DNA of 41,513 nt from Accumulibacter sp. (GCF_023806565.1 NZ_JAMTDV010000020.1:1-41513); one strand, 5' to 3'; positions 33,517 through 41,393 are shown, counted from the first letter of the stretch. A program made the numbers and translations. The notes: generated from the sequence alone by a model not told the origin.

Positions 33517-34707
33517 TCACTCTGGCCTGGTCGACCGGGCGGAGATCCATCGCGCAAGTTCCGTGAGAACGGCGGCGTCACTGTACGCTTTGGAATGCCC
33601 GAGAAAACCATGCTCCGACTCGATATCCAGGAATTCGACATGGTTGCTGGTTACCGGCGTCACCGTGACGCTCAAGCGGACGAACAGGCTGTCGACCAGC
33701 TTGTCGAAACCGATGCCCATTGGCAATACGCGAAACATCAGGTTCACCAGCACGGCCGCGGAGAACAAGCCGACAAGCAGAGCCAGCATGTAGATACCCG
33801 TCGAGATCGGGTAGTCCAACACGAACCGGACCAGAAGGCGAACGAAGGGGGTCAGCGTCGGGTCGACGAGCGGCACCGTAAAGAGCGACGGAAATACCCC
33901 AAAGGCCTGCAGTCCATAGCTCACCACGAATGACAAGAGCAAACCCACGAAGCTCAGCGCGAGATAGGGCAGATTGGCCAGCGCATCGAGCAGACCGAAA
34001 GAGGAAATTACCTCGTCACCTGCTGTCCAGGCGCATAGCACTGGCACATCGGGGTTTGGCGGCAGGATCATGTCCTGCGAGATTGCTGAGCGGCGGGCCG
34101 CAGCCCAGGACGCCACGCGCTCTTCGAGCGTACGGCCATACATCAGCCCAGGAACGATCACGAGAAAGATCAGCAGGATCAACGCGGCGGCAAAGCCGAG
34201 ACCAATACCGATCTGGGCGAGCAGACCCAAGTGCTGCAGGTCTGGGTCCGTACTCAGAGGGGCGAGCACGTGGAAGACTGCGTAGGCCATGAAGAGCAAC
34301 ACGAAGTAGGCTGCCATCCACGCAAAAATCTCGAGCATGAATTGCTTGGTGTTGCGCTTGAGGGCGCACAGGAACGGCGAGTTGAGGCAGGCGATTCCGT
34401 CCACATGTTGCCGCAGGGTGGCATCGGCCATTGCGTACAGCGCGACATTGCCGCCATGGCTGTGCGCCACGAGGAAATGGCGAGCGAGTGGATGATCGGC
34501 TATCGAATCCTTCAGTTGCGCACGCAGTTTCTGTGCCGCCTCTCGCCGTGCGCGGTGCGTGTTGGCTCCCGACCACTCCAGAGTTTCAAACGTGATCCGG
34601 TCGCCCAGTCGATCGGCAAGCGCCTTGCGCAATGGCGAGCCTGGTAGCGTCCACGGTGCGTGCCGCGCCCAAGTACCGTGGATCAGTGTCAGGACGATAT
34701 CTGTCAC
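33517..34707 (-). CDS. Membrane-embedded alpha/beta-hydrolase-like protein, 396 aa
   Basis: Function unknown. The N-terminal 120 residues look like an alpha/beta hydrolase: LTLIHGTWARHAPWT with the His-Gly oxyanion loop, and the nucleophile elbow LVAHSHGGNVAL (G-x-S-x-G with Ala first). Several hydrophobic segments follow, at about 130-155, 165-195, 225-260, 285-305 and 310-335, with a Trp-Ala-Gly-Asp loop (CAWTAGDEVISS, an acid candidate) between them. A C-terminal HGFLGHSKAYSD could supply the catalytic histidine. A lipase-like enzyme whose cap was replaced by membrane helices is one reading. The start is GTG at 34707. It is not part of an obvious operon. Confidence 0.75.
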   Translation of the reverse strand: MTDIVLTLIHGTWARHAPWTLPGSPLRKALADRLGDRITFETLEWSGANTHRARREAAQKLRAQLKDSIADHPLARHFLVAHSHGGNVALYAMADATLRQHVDGIACLNSPFLCALKRNTKQFMLEIFAWMAAYFVLLFMAYAVFHVLAPLSTDPDLQHLGLLAQIGIGLGFAAALILLIFLVIVPGLMYGRTLEERVASWAAARRSAISQDMILPPNPDVPVLCAWTAGDEVISSFGLLDALANLPYLALSFVGLLLSFVVSYGLQAFGVFPSLFTVPLVDPTLTPFVRLLVRFVLDYPISTGIYMLALLVGLFSAAVLVNLMFRVLPMGIGFDKLVDSLFVRLSVTVTPVTSNHVEFLDIESEHGFLGHSKAYSDAAVLTELARWISARSTRPE

Positions 34708-34829
34708 TTTACTTGCCGGCGGTAACGCCGCACATCACGGACGCCGAAGCGCAATGGAGCGAACCAGGATGGCCGGCGTCCTGCCATCCTGTTGACGCAC
34801 GCATCGGGCAGCTCGTTGGCATCCGCCAT

Positions 34830-35213
34830 TCAATCCCCCGCAACGAAGTAGACCATGCGCCAGCCTTGCGGAAACTGCCGGAAGCCTGCCCGGTAGTTCA
34901 TGGTGTCTGCCGGTGGGCACTGAATCAGGCCACGCTGCACCACAGCACACGGGCCGGCAGTAAGCCGGGCGAGAGTGGCAAGCCTGGCAGGGTGCGATTT
35001 CCAGTCCTGCAACGCCTGCTCCGCGCTGGCATCGCCACCGAAGCTCCATGTGAATTCGTGGGCCATCAGTGCTGACAGCGCCCCGAGGTCCTTCCTGGCG
35101 CTGGCGTCGTGCACTTGCTTCACGGTTGCGAGAGCCTCTTTCGGCAGAGATTCGGCACTGGCCACTGCCGCGAAGAGGAGCAGGGGACACAGCGGGAGTC
35201 GGCTGTAGCGCAC
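34830..35213 (-). CDS. Secreted hypothetical protein, 127 aa
   Basis: The GTG at 35213 follows GGCGG and opens VRYSRLPLCPLLLFAAVASAE, a good signal peptide with cleavage after ASA. The mature protein starts SLPKEALATVKQVHDASARKDL, like the first helix of SnoaL/NTF2-like folds, and has FTWSFGGDASAEQALQDW. It ends QFPQGWRMVYFVAGD, also typical of the last strand of such proteins. The match is by pattern only. A longer frame runs back to 35339 but overlaps the cupin gene and lacks a signal peptide. Spacing to the upstream cupin gene (55 bases) is compatible with co-transcription. Confidence 0.72.
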   Translation of the reverse strand: MRYSRLPLCPLLLFAAVASAESLPKEALATVKQVHDASARKDLGALSALMAHEFTWSFGGDASAEQALQDWKSHPARLATLARLTAGPCAVVQRGLIQCPPADTMNYRAGFRQFPQGWRMVYFVAGD

Positions 35214-35268
35214 TTTCCGCCTGACTTCCCCTCCCGGCGGCGCGCCGATCGCGCCGGGTCCACTGCTG

Positions 35269-35655
35269 TCAATCTCGCGCGACAAGGTCATTGCCCGTGC
35301 GCATGGGAAACGACACTTCCAGAACCACGCATCCGACATCGGTCAGGAACGGACCATGCAGTTCGCCAGCGGGACGGCTGGCGTAATGTCCGGCTTCGAG
35401 CCACAGAGCAAATGCCTTGTCGTAGAGGCGACCGCTGACAACGAAAACCTCTTCCGGGTACGCGTGCGTTTTCCCACCAAAGGCGCTGGTATCCGCCCCA
35501 GGAAGAAAGCGCGTCAGCCTGGTGTATTCCCCCGTGACCGGATCGAGGCTCAGTGTGAGTTCTTCGGCCATTTGCTCAAGTCCTTCGATCGGTGTCCAGC
35601 GACTCCGATTCGACGGCTCGAATACGTTCCAGTAGGTCGATGTGGTCTTGGTCAT
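35269..35655 (-). CDS. Cupin-domain protein, ChrR-like
   Basis: A 128-residue single cupin. Cupin motif 1 region: FLPGADTSAFGGKTHAYPEEVFVVSGRLYD. Motif 2 region: GHYASRPAGELHGPF. Histidines and glutamate in these blocks could bind a metal. The start is the ATG at 35655, fixed by AGGAG or GGAG upstream of CAAGTC. The family includes anti-ECFsigma ChrR-type and small dioxygenase-like cupins; the function is not readable. The enoyl-CoA hydratase gene lies 153 bases upstream on the same strand, so it may be at the end of the catabolic operon. Confidence 0.82.
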   Translation of the reverse strand: MTKTTSTYWNVFEPSNRSRWTPIEGLEQMAEELTLSLDPVTGEYTRLTRFLPGADTSAFGGKTHAYPEEVFVVSGRLYDKAFALWLEAGHYASRPAGELHGPFLTDVGCVVLEVSFPMRTGNDLVARD

Positions 35656-35808
35656 GACTTGCTCCGCAGCGAAACGCTCCTGTCGCCGAGCGTTTGCATT
35701 CCCCCGCCTGGCGCGGCCTTGAGCGGAAGGTCCGGAGGAATGAACTGCCATTCGGCACTTGCGTCAATCATATCCGAGTTGAATTGCTCGCCAACAGGAT
35801 CGAATCGT

Positions 35809-36573
35809 CTATCGATGCAGGAAGTGGGCGTTCCGCTTCTCCATGAATGCGCTCACTCCTTCGCGGAAATCGTGTTCCTTGAAGCAACGGTGAAAACGAT
35901 CACGCTCGGCGATCAATCCTGCCTCCAGGTTCACTTGCGTATCGTTGACCGAGGCCTTGATGCGACGAGCAACCGGGCCGGAAAAGGACGCCACTTGCCT
36001 TGCGACAGCCAACGCAACTTCCTCGAGTTGTTCGTCTGGCGCGATTCGGGAAACCAGGCCGGCGGCGAGAGCCTCGTCTGCACTCAGCGCCCGGCCAGTC
36101 AGGAGCAAGTCCATTGCAATGTGCTTGCCGACAGCCCGGGAGAGTCGCTGCGTTCCACCAGCGCCGGGCATTGCCCCCAAGGAGATTTCCGGATGGCAGA
36201 ATTTCGCCGTGGCAGCCGCGATGACGATATCGCACATCTCGACAAATTCGCACCCACCGCCGGCAGCCAGGCCATTGACTGCAACGATTACCGGCTTCGC
36301 AATGTCAGGCAAGACCGAGACGCAGCCGGTGAACTGGCTTGCAGTTGCCTCTTCAGCGGTCATCTCAGCCATTTCCCGGATGTCCGCGCCGGCGCAGAAG
36401 TGCCTCAGTGCCGACGAAACGAGGATCGCGCGAATCTCCTCTGTATTGTCCAGGTCGCGCAGCGCGGCATCGATCTCTTGGCAGAACTCGCGGCTCAGCG
36501 CATTGAGCGCGCCGACCCGATGCAAAGTGATATGGCCAACGCCGTCATGCTGACTGACACTTAACGAGTTCAT
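35809..36573 (-). CDS. Enoyl-CoA hydratase/isomerase family protein
   Basis: A crotonase-fold enzyme of 254 residues that probably hydrates or isomerises an acyl-CoA intermediate. The oxyanion-hole block ALRHFCAGADIREMAEM and the second block NGLAAGGGCEFVEMCDIVIAA are complete. Both glutamates of true hydratases appear conserved (GGCE and PEISLGAMPGAGG). The start is the ATG at 36573, overlapping the upstream 132-aa frame by 4 bases (ATGA). It lies in the minus-strand cluster with an amidohydrolase and a disrupted isochorismatase-like gene, which suggests breakdown of an amide- or nitrile-containing compound. The specific substrate is unknown. Confidence 0.92.
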   Translation of the reverse strand: MNSLSVSQHDGVGHITLHRVGALNALSREFCQEIDAALRDLDNTEEIRAILVSSALRHFCAGADIREMAEMTAEEATASQFTGCVSVLPDIAKPVIVAVNGLAAGGGCEFVEMCDIVIAAATAKFCHPEISLGAMPGAGGTQRLSRAVGKHIAMDLLLTGRALSADEALAAGLVSRIAPDEQLEEVALAVARQVASFSGPVARRIKASVNDTQVNLEAGLIAERDRFHRCFKEHDFREGVSAFMEKRNAHFLHR

Positions 36574-36968
36574 AGGTCATTCTCCATCAACAGGTCGCAG
36601 GCAATCGGTGCTGCCGCCCAGCGCCCCGCATCAGCGACGAAGTGCGGCGCCGTCCGCCGCATGGCGTTGTCTGACGCCACTTCTGCGGTTCTCCGCGGCT
36701 TCTTCCCATGGGATCCTACCGGGCAGTCTGCTGCCCGAGCCGTTGGGCCAGCCCGATGAAAATTCTTTCGGGACCCCGGATGTGGCAGCAACGATACAGG
36801 TTTCCATAGCGCGCCACCCTGCCGACGAGTATCGCGCCGCAGTGGAAGAGCAGGTTCAGTGAACGACTCGATTGCGATATCGATGTCTTCTGCCATGATG
36901 CCAACGCAACGTTGTCCGTGCACTTTGACTGCCTTGATGTCTGCGCGACGGCCAACGTGAGAACTCAT
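36570..36968 (-). CDS. Hypothetical 132-aa protein nested in the operon
   Basis: Both ends use ATGA overlaps: its ATG (36968) overlaps the stop of the nitrilase-family gene, and its stop overlaps the start of the enoyl-CoA hydratase. That is exactly how coupled genes look. The product is Arg/Ala/Pro-rich with few hydrophobic stretches (MSSHVGRRADIKAVKVHG at the start, CDLLMENDL at the end), and I recognise no family. Two other frames across the same stretch are also open. It may be a decayed gene or a real but unusual coupling peptide. Confidence 0.42.
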   Translation of the reverse strand: MSSHVGRRADIKAVKVHGQRCVGIMAEDIDIAIESFTEPALPLRRDTRRQGGALWKPVSLLPHPGSRKNFHRAGPTARAADCPVGSHGKKPRRTAEVASDNAMRRTAPHFVADAGRWAAAPIACDLLMENDL

Positions 36969-37972
36969 GCGCGCGATGCGGCCTTGTCGCGAAGCGTCCC
37001 GTGGAGTGACGGCTCAGCCGTACTTCGGCTCAGCGCCAAGGCACGTTCTGCACGCACTTTGCTCCTCAAGTAGATGCGAGACCCAAAGAATGCGGCCAAT
37101 GGAAAGAAGAAACTGAACCACGGAACCGGCAATGCCCAGCGACCAAACGGTCGGAGAGCGCTCCTCACCTTTTGCGTTGGGTCGAGTTCCACCTCTGCGA
37201 TGGCGACGGCTTCTTCGTTGCTCAATTGGCAGGCGACCCGGCCATCCGCTGCGACAACTGTCGATAGCCCAGGGAAGCACGTGTCTTGAAATGGCAAGCC
37301 CGCCGGCATGGCCGTTACCAGCGGACCGCACTTGTTGGCCATGACCGTTGGTACACCCAGTGCACTGGCATGATTCGCCGCCAAGCCAAGCAGCATCCTG
37401 TCGTAAGCGATGCAATCCTTCTTGCGGATCGGGAAAGTCCGCGTGGGTGTTCCTGCCGACATGGGTATCAACAGGAGGTCGATACGGTTTCGTTGATGCT
37501 CGGCCAGACACTCATACAGGAGCGCCTCATAACAGATGCTGACACCAATGCGCCCGACGTCCGTGTCGATGAAATGCTCATCGTTTCCCGCATTGGAAAA
37601 ATACGCCTCGGCGGATGCCGGAGGATTCTTCCGCACACGACCGGCAATCTCACCACCTGGGGTAGCCAGGACGAAGCTATTGAAGAAGTCTGCTTCCTCG
37701 GCCTCGAGGAAACTCATCCCGAGATAGATTTTCAGGCGCCTTGCAGTGGCCTTGAGCCAGGCCACGCTGGGTCCCTGCATGGTTTCTGCGGTATTCCAGA
37801 TTTCTTCGGTAAGGACATAGCCACCGGGCGCAAGCTCCGGTAACAGGACGATGCGCGCACCTTGCGCCGCGGCCTTCGAAACCAACGATTCGGCGCGCGA
37901 CAAATTATTCGGAATATCACCGAGATCAGCCCGGAACTGAATGGCGGCAACCTTGATGGTTCGAGAAGACAT
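36965..37972 (-). CDS. Carbon-nitrogen hydrolase (nitrilase superfamily)
   Basis: Cleaves an amide or nitrile C-N bond. The product is 335 residues. The catalytic triad is visible: Glu in LLPELAPGGYVL, Lys in GRVRKNPPAS and Cys in GVSICYEALLYE. The N-terminus MSSRTIKVAAIQFRADLGDIPN is typical. Residues about 285-305 form a hydrophobic segment (RWALPVPWFSFFFPLAAFFG), so a membrane-anchored tail is likely. The ATG at 37972 follows TGGAGGACC. It is preceded by the disrupted isochorismatase-like gene (107 bases) and overlaps the next frame by 4 bases. Confidence 0.9.
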   Translation of the reverse strand: MSSRTIKVAAIQFRADLGDIPNNLSRAESLVSKAAAQGARIVLLPELAPGGYVLTEEIWNTAETMQGPSVAWLKATARRLKIYLGMSFLEAEEADFFNSFVLATPGGEIAGRVRKNPPASAEAYFSNAGNDEHFIDTDVGRIGVSICYEALLYECLAEHQRNRIDLLLIPMSAGTPTRTFPIRKKDCIAYDRMLLGLAANHASALGVPTVMANKCGPLVTAMPAGLPFQDTCFPGLSTVVAADGRVACQLSNEEAVAIAEVELDPTQKVRSALRPFGRWALPVPWFSFFFPLAAFFGSRIYLRSKVRAERALALSRSTAEPSLHGTLRDKAASRA

Positions 37973-38079
37973 GGTCCTCCAGAATGCCTAACGACGAATC
38001 TGACCATCGCGCGGCGTGTGTCATCCCGATTGAAAACCGATGTGGCTCGGCCGCGTTCGTTCCAGTGATCTGGTTCGGC

Positions 38080-38557
38080 TCAGATCGCATCTTTCGAATT
38101 GACCAAAGCCACCCGTGTGGACACGGCATGAAGTGCAATCAGGTGGATTGGCTCACTGACGGTGGTGCAACAGTCAGTCAGAATGGACACCCGATACTTC
38201 TCGGCAGACTTCGAGATTGCCGTGTGCGTCACGCAGTTCTGCGTCATCATTCCACAAACAAGGAGTTCACCCACGCCATGCGCGGAGAGAACATCCTCGA
38301 GATCCGTCTTGATGAAGCTGTCCGCGAAGTGCTTGATCACTACCGGGGCGTCTGGAGCCGCCGCCACAATCTCGGAATGGATCATTGCGCCTTCCGTCCC
38401 GGCGTTGAAGAACGGGGCGATACCAGCTTCCGGGTCGGCAATATGCTGGATGAGAACCACCACGATGCCTGCTGCACGAGCGCGGGCGACTGCATCCCTT
38501 GTCGCCGCGAGTGTCTTCTGAGTGTTCCACAAGGGAAACAATCCGCCTGGAAAGTAG
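38080..38557 (-). pseudogene. Isochorismatase-like cysteine hydrolase, C-terminal part (split by IS)
   Basis: The frame reads FPGGLFPLWNTQKTL onward to a normal stop at 38080. It carries the family lysine (VVIKHFADSF) and the nucleophilic cysteine (MMTQNCVTHTA). The N-terminus with the first catalytic residue (LVIDLQND) is at 40064-40105, on the far side of the IS. Joining the two after removing the IS and one copy of the 4-base target duplication restores an uninterrupted frame MKKALLVIDLQNDYF-PGGLFPLW of about 173 residues. The gene is therefore intact apart from the insertion. The family hydrolyses amides or isochorismate-like ethers; the natural substrate is unknown. Confidence 0.9.
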
Positions 38558-40063
38558 TTCTACTTTGTCAGATTCCCGATCAATCATCTGCTGACGTCAT
38601 GTGCTATAATATAATCCATTGTTTTTCAACAATCTTATGAGGTCTTCCTTGTCCATGGTGGCCTCAATATGTCAACTGCATTACCTCCCTGGTCGCTACG
38701 GTCACCGACAGGCTTGAGGTGCACTTCTCCCCATTCCGCGAGTTGTTCCGCTCTTCGACGCGAAGTGTCGAGGACGGGGCGATGCGCTATCTGCGTGGCC
38801 TCTATCAGGCGCGACGACGCAACCTGGAACGTATGGCCGACGTCGTCGCGGGCAGCGACTACCAGCGGATGCACCACATGCTGAGCGCTTCGGATTGGGA
38901 GCACGCCGGCGTGGTCCGGCAAGTCGCCGTCGAAGCGCAAGCCCACTTCCCGAGGGGCGGCCGGGCGCTGATCATTGACGAGAGCGGCTTCGCCAAGAAG
39001 GGCGAGTGTTCTGCCGGGGTTGCCCGGCAATGGAATGGCCGGATGGGCAAAGTCGATAACTGTCAGATCGGGGTTTTCGCCGCTCTGGCGCACGGCGAGA
39101 CGGCTTGCCTGATCGATGCCGAACTGTTTCTCCCCAAAGCCTGGGTGGCCCATAGCGAGCGCTGCATTGAAGCGGGCATTCCGGAAGAAGCCCGCATCTA
39201 TCGGAGTAAGGCGGAAATCGCTCTCGGCCTGATTCGCCGCGCCCGGCGCAACGGTCTCTCCTTCGATTGGGTCGCCGCCGATGGCGGCTACGGGCACCTG
39301 CCGTGGTTCCTGACCGAACTCGACGACGATGGGGAGCGCTTTCTGATCGAGGTGCATTCCGATCAGCGCGTCTATCTTCAGGATCCGGCGCCGACGGTGC
39401 TGCAGCGTCACGGGAAAGGCCGGGCGCCTACCCGTCCGGTGACCGAGGTACCCTCCGAAATCGTGACCGCCTGGGCGACTGCACAGCCGCCGGGTGCCTG
39501 GCGTCGGATGAAGCTGCGCGACGGGGAGAAGGGCGAGGTCGTCGCCGATTTCCTGACGCGGCGCCTCTTCGTCTGGGACGGCAAGGCCATGCGAGCGAGC
39601 CACTGGCACCTGCTGGTCCGGCGCGAAATGGGCGGCGACAAGCTCAAATTCTGCCTGTCGAACGCCAAACCGTCGGCCTCCTTGCGCCAGTTGGTCACGA
39701 TGCAAGCCTCGCGTCATTTCGTCGAACGCGCCTTCGAAGACGCCAAGAGCGCTTGCGGCATGGCCGATTATCAGGTGCGTGGCTGGCTCGCCTGGCACCA
39801 CCACATGGCGCTGGTGCTGGTCGCTCATCTCTTCCTGGCCAAGGAACGCCTGGCGCTGCGTGACTCCCATCGCTTCTTGTCCTGCCTTGATATCGTCGCC
39901 ATGCTGCGCCACAAACTCCCCCCAAAGATCGGCTCCGACGATGACCTGGTCCATTCCATCGCACAGCGTCACCGACGACGGTTCCAGGCCACCAAGCAAC
40001 GCTATGAACAACAAGGCATTACCCCACCAGCATCGTTCGGGGCACTAATCTGACAAAGTAGAA
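38558..40063 (+). mobile_element. IS701-family insertion sequence, about 1506 bp
   Basis: Perfect 17-bp terminal inverted repeats: TTCTACTTTGTCAGATT (38558-38574) and its complement AATCTGACAAAGTAGAA (40047-40063). The flanks carry a 4-base direct repeat, GTAG (38554-38557 and 40064-40067), in line with the 4-base duplications of IS701 elements. One transposase fills the element. It is inserted in the isochorismatase-like gene and is the opposite strand to that gene. The left end contains a stretch rich in A+T (38600-38640) that may hold the transposase promoter. Confidence 0.92.
38719..40053 (+). CDS. IS701-family DDE transposase
   Basis: About 444 residues from the GTG at 38719 (HFSPFRELFRSSTRSVEDG). 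The first catalytic Asp lies in ALIIDESGFAKKG and the second in WVAADGGYGHLP; a third acidic residue follows in RHFVERAFEDAKSACGM, typical of IS701/IS4-like DDE enzymes. The same frame is open back to 38641, and VATVTDRLEV just upstream of the GTG matches the usual N-terminus of the family. No ATG, GTG or TTG precedes it in that frame, and the nearest ATG (38669) is in another frame. The start is therefore uncertain, and a small frameshift or a rare start codon is possible. The stop lies inside the element, 10 bases from its right end. Confidence 0.92.
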   Translation: MHFSPFRELFRSSTRSVEDGAMRYLRGLYQARRRNLERMADVVAGSDYQRMHHMLSASDWEHAGVVRQVAVEAQAHFPRGGRALIIDESGFAKKGECSAGVARQWNGRMGKVDNCQIGVFAALAHGETACLIDAELFLPKAWVAHSERCIEAGIPEEARIYRSKAEIALGLIRRARRNGLSFDWVAADGGYGHLPWFLTELDDDGERFLIEVHSDQRVYLQDPAPTVLQRHGKGRAPTRPVTEVPSEIVTAWATAQPPGAWRRMKLRDGEKGEVVADFLTRRLFVWDGKAMRASHWHLLVRREMGGDKLKFCLSNAKPSASLRQLVTMQASRHFVERAFEDAKSACGMADYQVRGWLAWHHHMALVLVAHLFLAKERLALRDSHRFLSCLDIVAMLRHKLPPKIGSDDDLVHSIAQRHRRRFQATKQRYEQQGITPPASFGALI

Positions 40064-40105
40064 GTAGTCGTTCTGCAAGTCGATAACGAGCAGTGCTTTC
40101 TTCAT
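40064..40105 (-). pseudogene. Isochorismatase-like gene, N-terminal part
   Basis: The ATG at 40105 begins MKKALLVIDLQNDY, the standard opening of the cysteine hydrolases with its catalytic Asp. The IS junction follows at codon 14-15. See the C-terminal part at 38080-38557. Confidence 0.88.
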
Positions 40106-40245
40106 GAGTGTGCGCATTCTTCTATTGGACGAATAAACGACGAGCGTTTGTCTGCCGCATCGAAAGCACCCGGTCCGAGCTCTGGCGCATCTGCGGCAGA
40201 TAAACCTCGTTCGACGAAAGCGCCTCGACGGCAGCACTCATGGGG

Positions 40246-40273
40246 ATTGTATGCGTCGCGCGGCTTGGGTCAA
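40246..40273 (-). promoter_or_regulatory. Sigma70 promoter of the isochorismatase-amidohydrolase operon
   Basis: Read on the minus strand: TTGACC (40273-40268), a 16-base spacer and TACAAT (40251-40246). Transcription would start near 40239, about 130 bases before the isochorismatase-like ATG. The insertion sequence lies between this promoter and the rest of the operon. Confidence 0.7.
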
Positions 40274-40281
40274 GCCGCGCG
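40257..40281. promoter_or_regulatory. Perfect 11-bp palindrome over the -35 box
   Basis: CGCGCGGCTTG and CAAGCCGCGCG flank a 3-base spacer (GGT) and overlap the -35 element and most of the spacer of the promoter. The symmetry and placement fit an operator for a dimeric repressor. No regulator gene of known type is adjacent. Confidence 0.65.
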
Positions 40282-40520
40282 CAGGTTCCGACGCGCTGTT
40301 GGGGGGCACGAGAGACTTTCGCGTCGTCGCGGCAACATCACCGGAGTCAAGCGGGGCGCCGGATTGCGGCAAACCCGGGACGCTGATTTCGGCGCCTCGC
40401 CGACGCGCCAAGCCCTGGCGGCCTCGACCCCCAAGCGGCAGCCCGCGGACGGCGAGGCCGGCCGTGGGCTGTCCGCTCGAGCGGCGGATCAAACCGCACA
40501 CTGTACGCCGGCAGAAGCGA
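40282..40520. other. Intergenic stretch without a supported gene
   Basis: High-GC DNA crossed by long shadow frames. It holds no recognisable product, inverted-repeat pair or ribosome site that I can support. It separates the operon promoter from the decayed higA. Confidence 0.35.
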
Positions 40521-40802
40521 GCACCTATGGATGCGCGCCAGATCCTCTTCAAGGGACTCTCTCGCGACGGCTGTATCGTAGGCAACCTGGCCACGAAGCC
40601 ACCACCCATCGCTCAAGCCAAAGTATCGGCAAAGGCGTAGGCGGTGTCAGCGGTGAGGGAACGTTTACCGGTAACGATCTCTCCGATCCGTTGAGCTCGC
40701 ACACCGATGTCCTTTGCCAGACGGTACTTTGTCAGCTCGAGAGGCTTCAGGAATTCTTCCTCAAGCATTTCGCCCGGGGGACACAGGGCGAACGGCACGC
40801 AT
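40521..40802 (-). pseudogene. higA: Frameshifted HigA-family antitoxin
   Basis: Three reading frames together encode a normal HigA. MRAVRPVSPG (ATG at 40802) is followed, after an extra C in the CCCCC run at 40776-40780, by GEMLEEEFLKPLELTKYRLAKDIGV, IGEIVTGKRSLTADTAYAFADTLA. Then a stop at 40613-40615 and a second shift give LSDGWWLRGQVAYDTAVARESLEEDLARIH. The helix-turn-helix and the C-terminal helix are the standard HigA layout. The gene would be about 93 residues. No higB is adjacent. It follows an attC-like site on the same strand. Both shifts could be single-base sequencing errors or genuine decay. Confidence 0.8.
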
Positions 40803-40869
40803 GTCAATCCCCTTCAGAACAGTGCCATTCGGGTCAGATCCGAACACGCTGCCGGCGCGGAGCGCTTTC

Positions 40870-40932
40870 GTTCAACGTGAAGCTCAGGGACGCGCCGCTT
40901 GCGGCGTGTCCGTCTGGAGCGCAGTGTTAGCC
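40870..40932 (-). other. attC-like site, 63 bp
   Basis: Read on the minus strand it starts GGCTAAC (RYYYAAC with one mismatch), contains a hairpin (GCTC, GGAC and CGCC pairing around GCTTGC) and ends GTTGAAC, a match to GTTRRRY. It overlaps the 3' end of the DUF2442 gene, whose last residues (ANTALQTDTPQAARP) are encoded by the attC arm, as is common in integron cassettes. The next gene on the strand is the decayed higA. Confidence 0.65.
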
Positions 40933-41183
40933 GACGCCTTTGAAACGAGAGGAAAGCGCTCCGCATTGCGAATGGACTCGACTGACAGATCCACATCCAG
41001 TTGGCGCCAATAAAGATGATCCCGGGTGGGCCACTCGACATCGCAAAGCTGGTCCACCGTGGCTTGACGAAACCACGGGAAGTGGGAGAACGGCAGCAAG
41101 AGTTCCTCATCTTCAAGCAACAACCAGACGCCATGCTTTGAGATGTGCGTGACGTCAACCGCCAAAGTGCGTGTTCCAGGCAT
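40884..41183 (-). CDS. DUF2442-family protein (toxin-antitoxin-like cassette gene)
   Basis: About 99 residues from the ATG at 41183: TLAVDVTHISKHGVWLLLEDEELLLPF and FRQATVDQLCDVEWP, then LYWRQLDVDLSVESIRN. This is the usual DUF2442 pattern, a small protein often paired with DUF4160 and thought to act as the antitoxin partner. The ATG overlaps the DUF4160 end by 29 bases, the normal arrangement. The last 15 residues are read from the attC-like site. No key block is missing. The toxin-antitoxin role is inference from neighbourhood statistics, not shown here. Confidence 0.8.
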   Translation of the reverse strand: MPGTRTLAVDVTHISKHGVWLLLEDEELLLPFSHFPWFRQATVDQLCDVEWPTRDHLYWRQLDVDLSVESIRNAERFPLVSKASANTALQTDTPQAARP

Positions 41184-41393
41184 CGATGATCTCGTGAAAA
41201 TGACGGAGAACAATGTCTTCGGCTCCTGACAGCTCCTTCTGTGACAGACCGGTGTGTCCAGCCAATGCACCCCTGGTTCCAGCCAGAACTTCGCCTCTCC
41301 GTCCGGGTGAGCGACATGCACATGCATTCTCGGCTCTTCGCGTAAAAAGAAGAAGAGCCGGAAGGATCCATCGCGGACGATTGTTGGGACCAT
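41155..41393 (-). pseudogene. DUF4160-family gene with a frameshift
   Basis: From the ATG at 41393: MVPTIVRDGSFRLFFFLREE, then MHVHVAHPDGEAKFWLEPGVHW. The frame then continues, one base off, as LAGHTGLSQKELSGAEDIV and FHEIIDAWNTHFGG to a stop at 41155. These two halves make one normal DUF4160 of about 80 residues. A missing T in the CATTGG region near 41262 would explain the shift. In the uncorrected frame the first half reads on directly into DUF2442, a chimera that is not expected to be the native product. Confidence 0.82.

Noticed and set aside
37986-38030. GCCTAAC resembling an attC core between the nitrilase and isochorismatase-like genes
   Set aside because: No partner GTTRRRY or hairpin at the right distance; likely chance.
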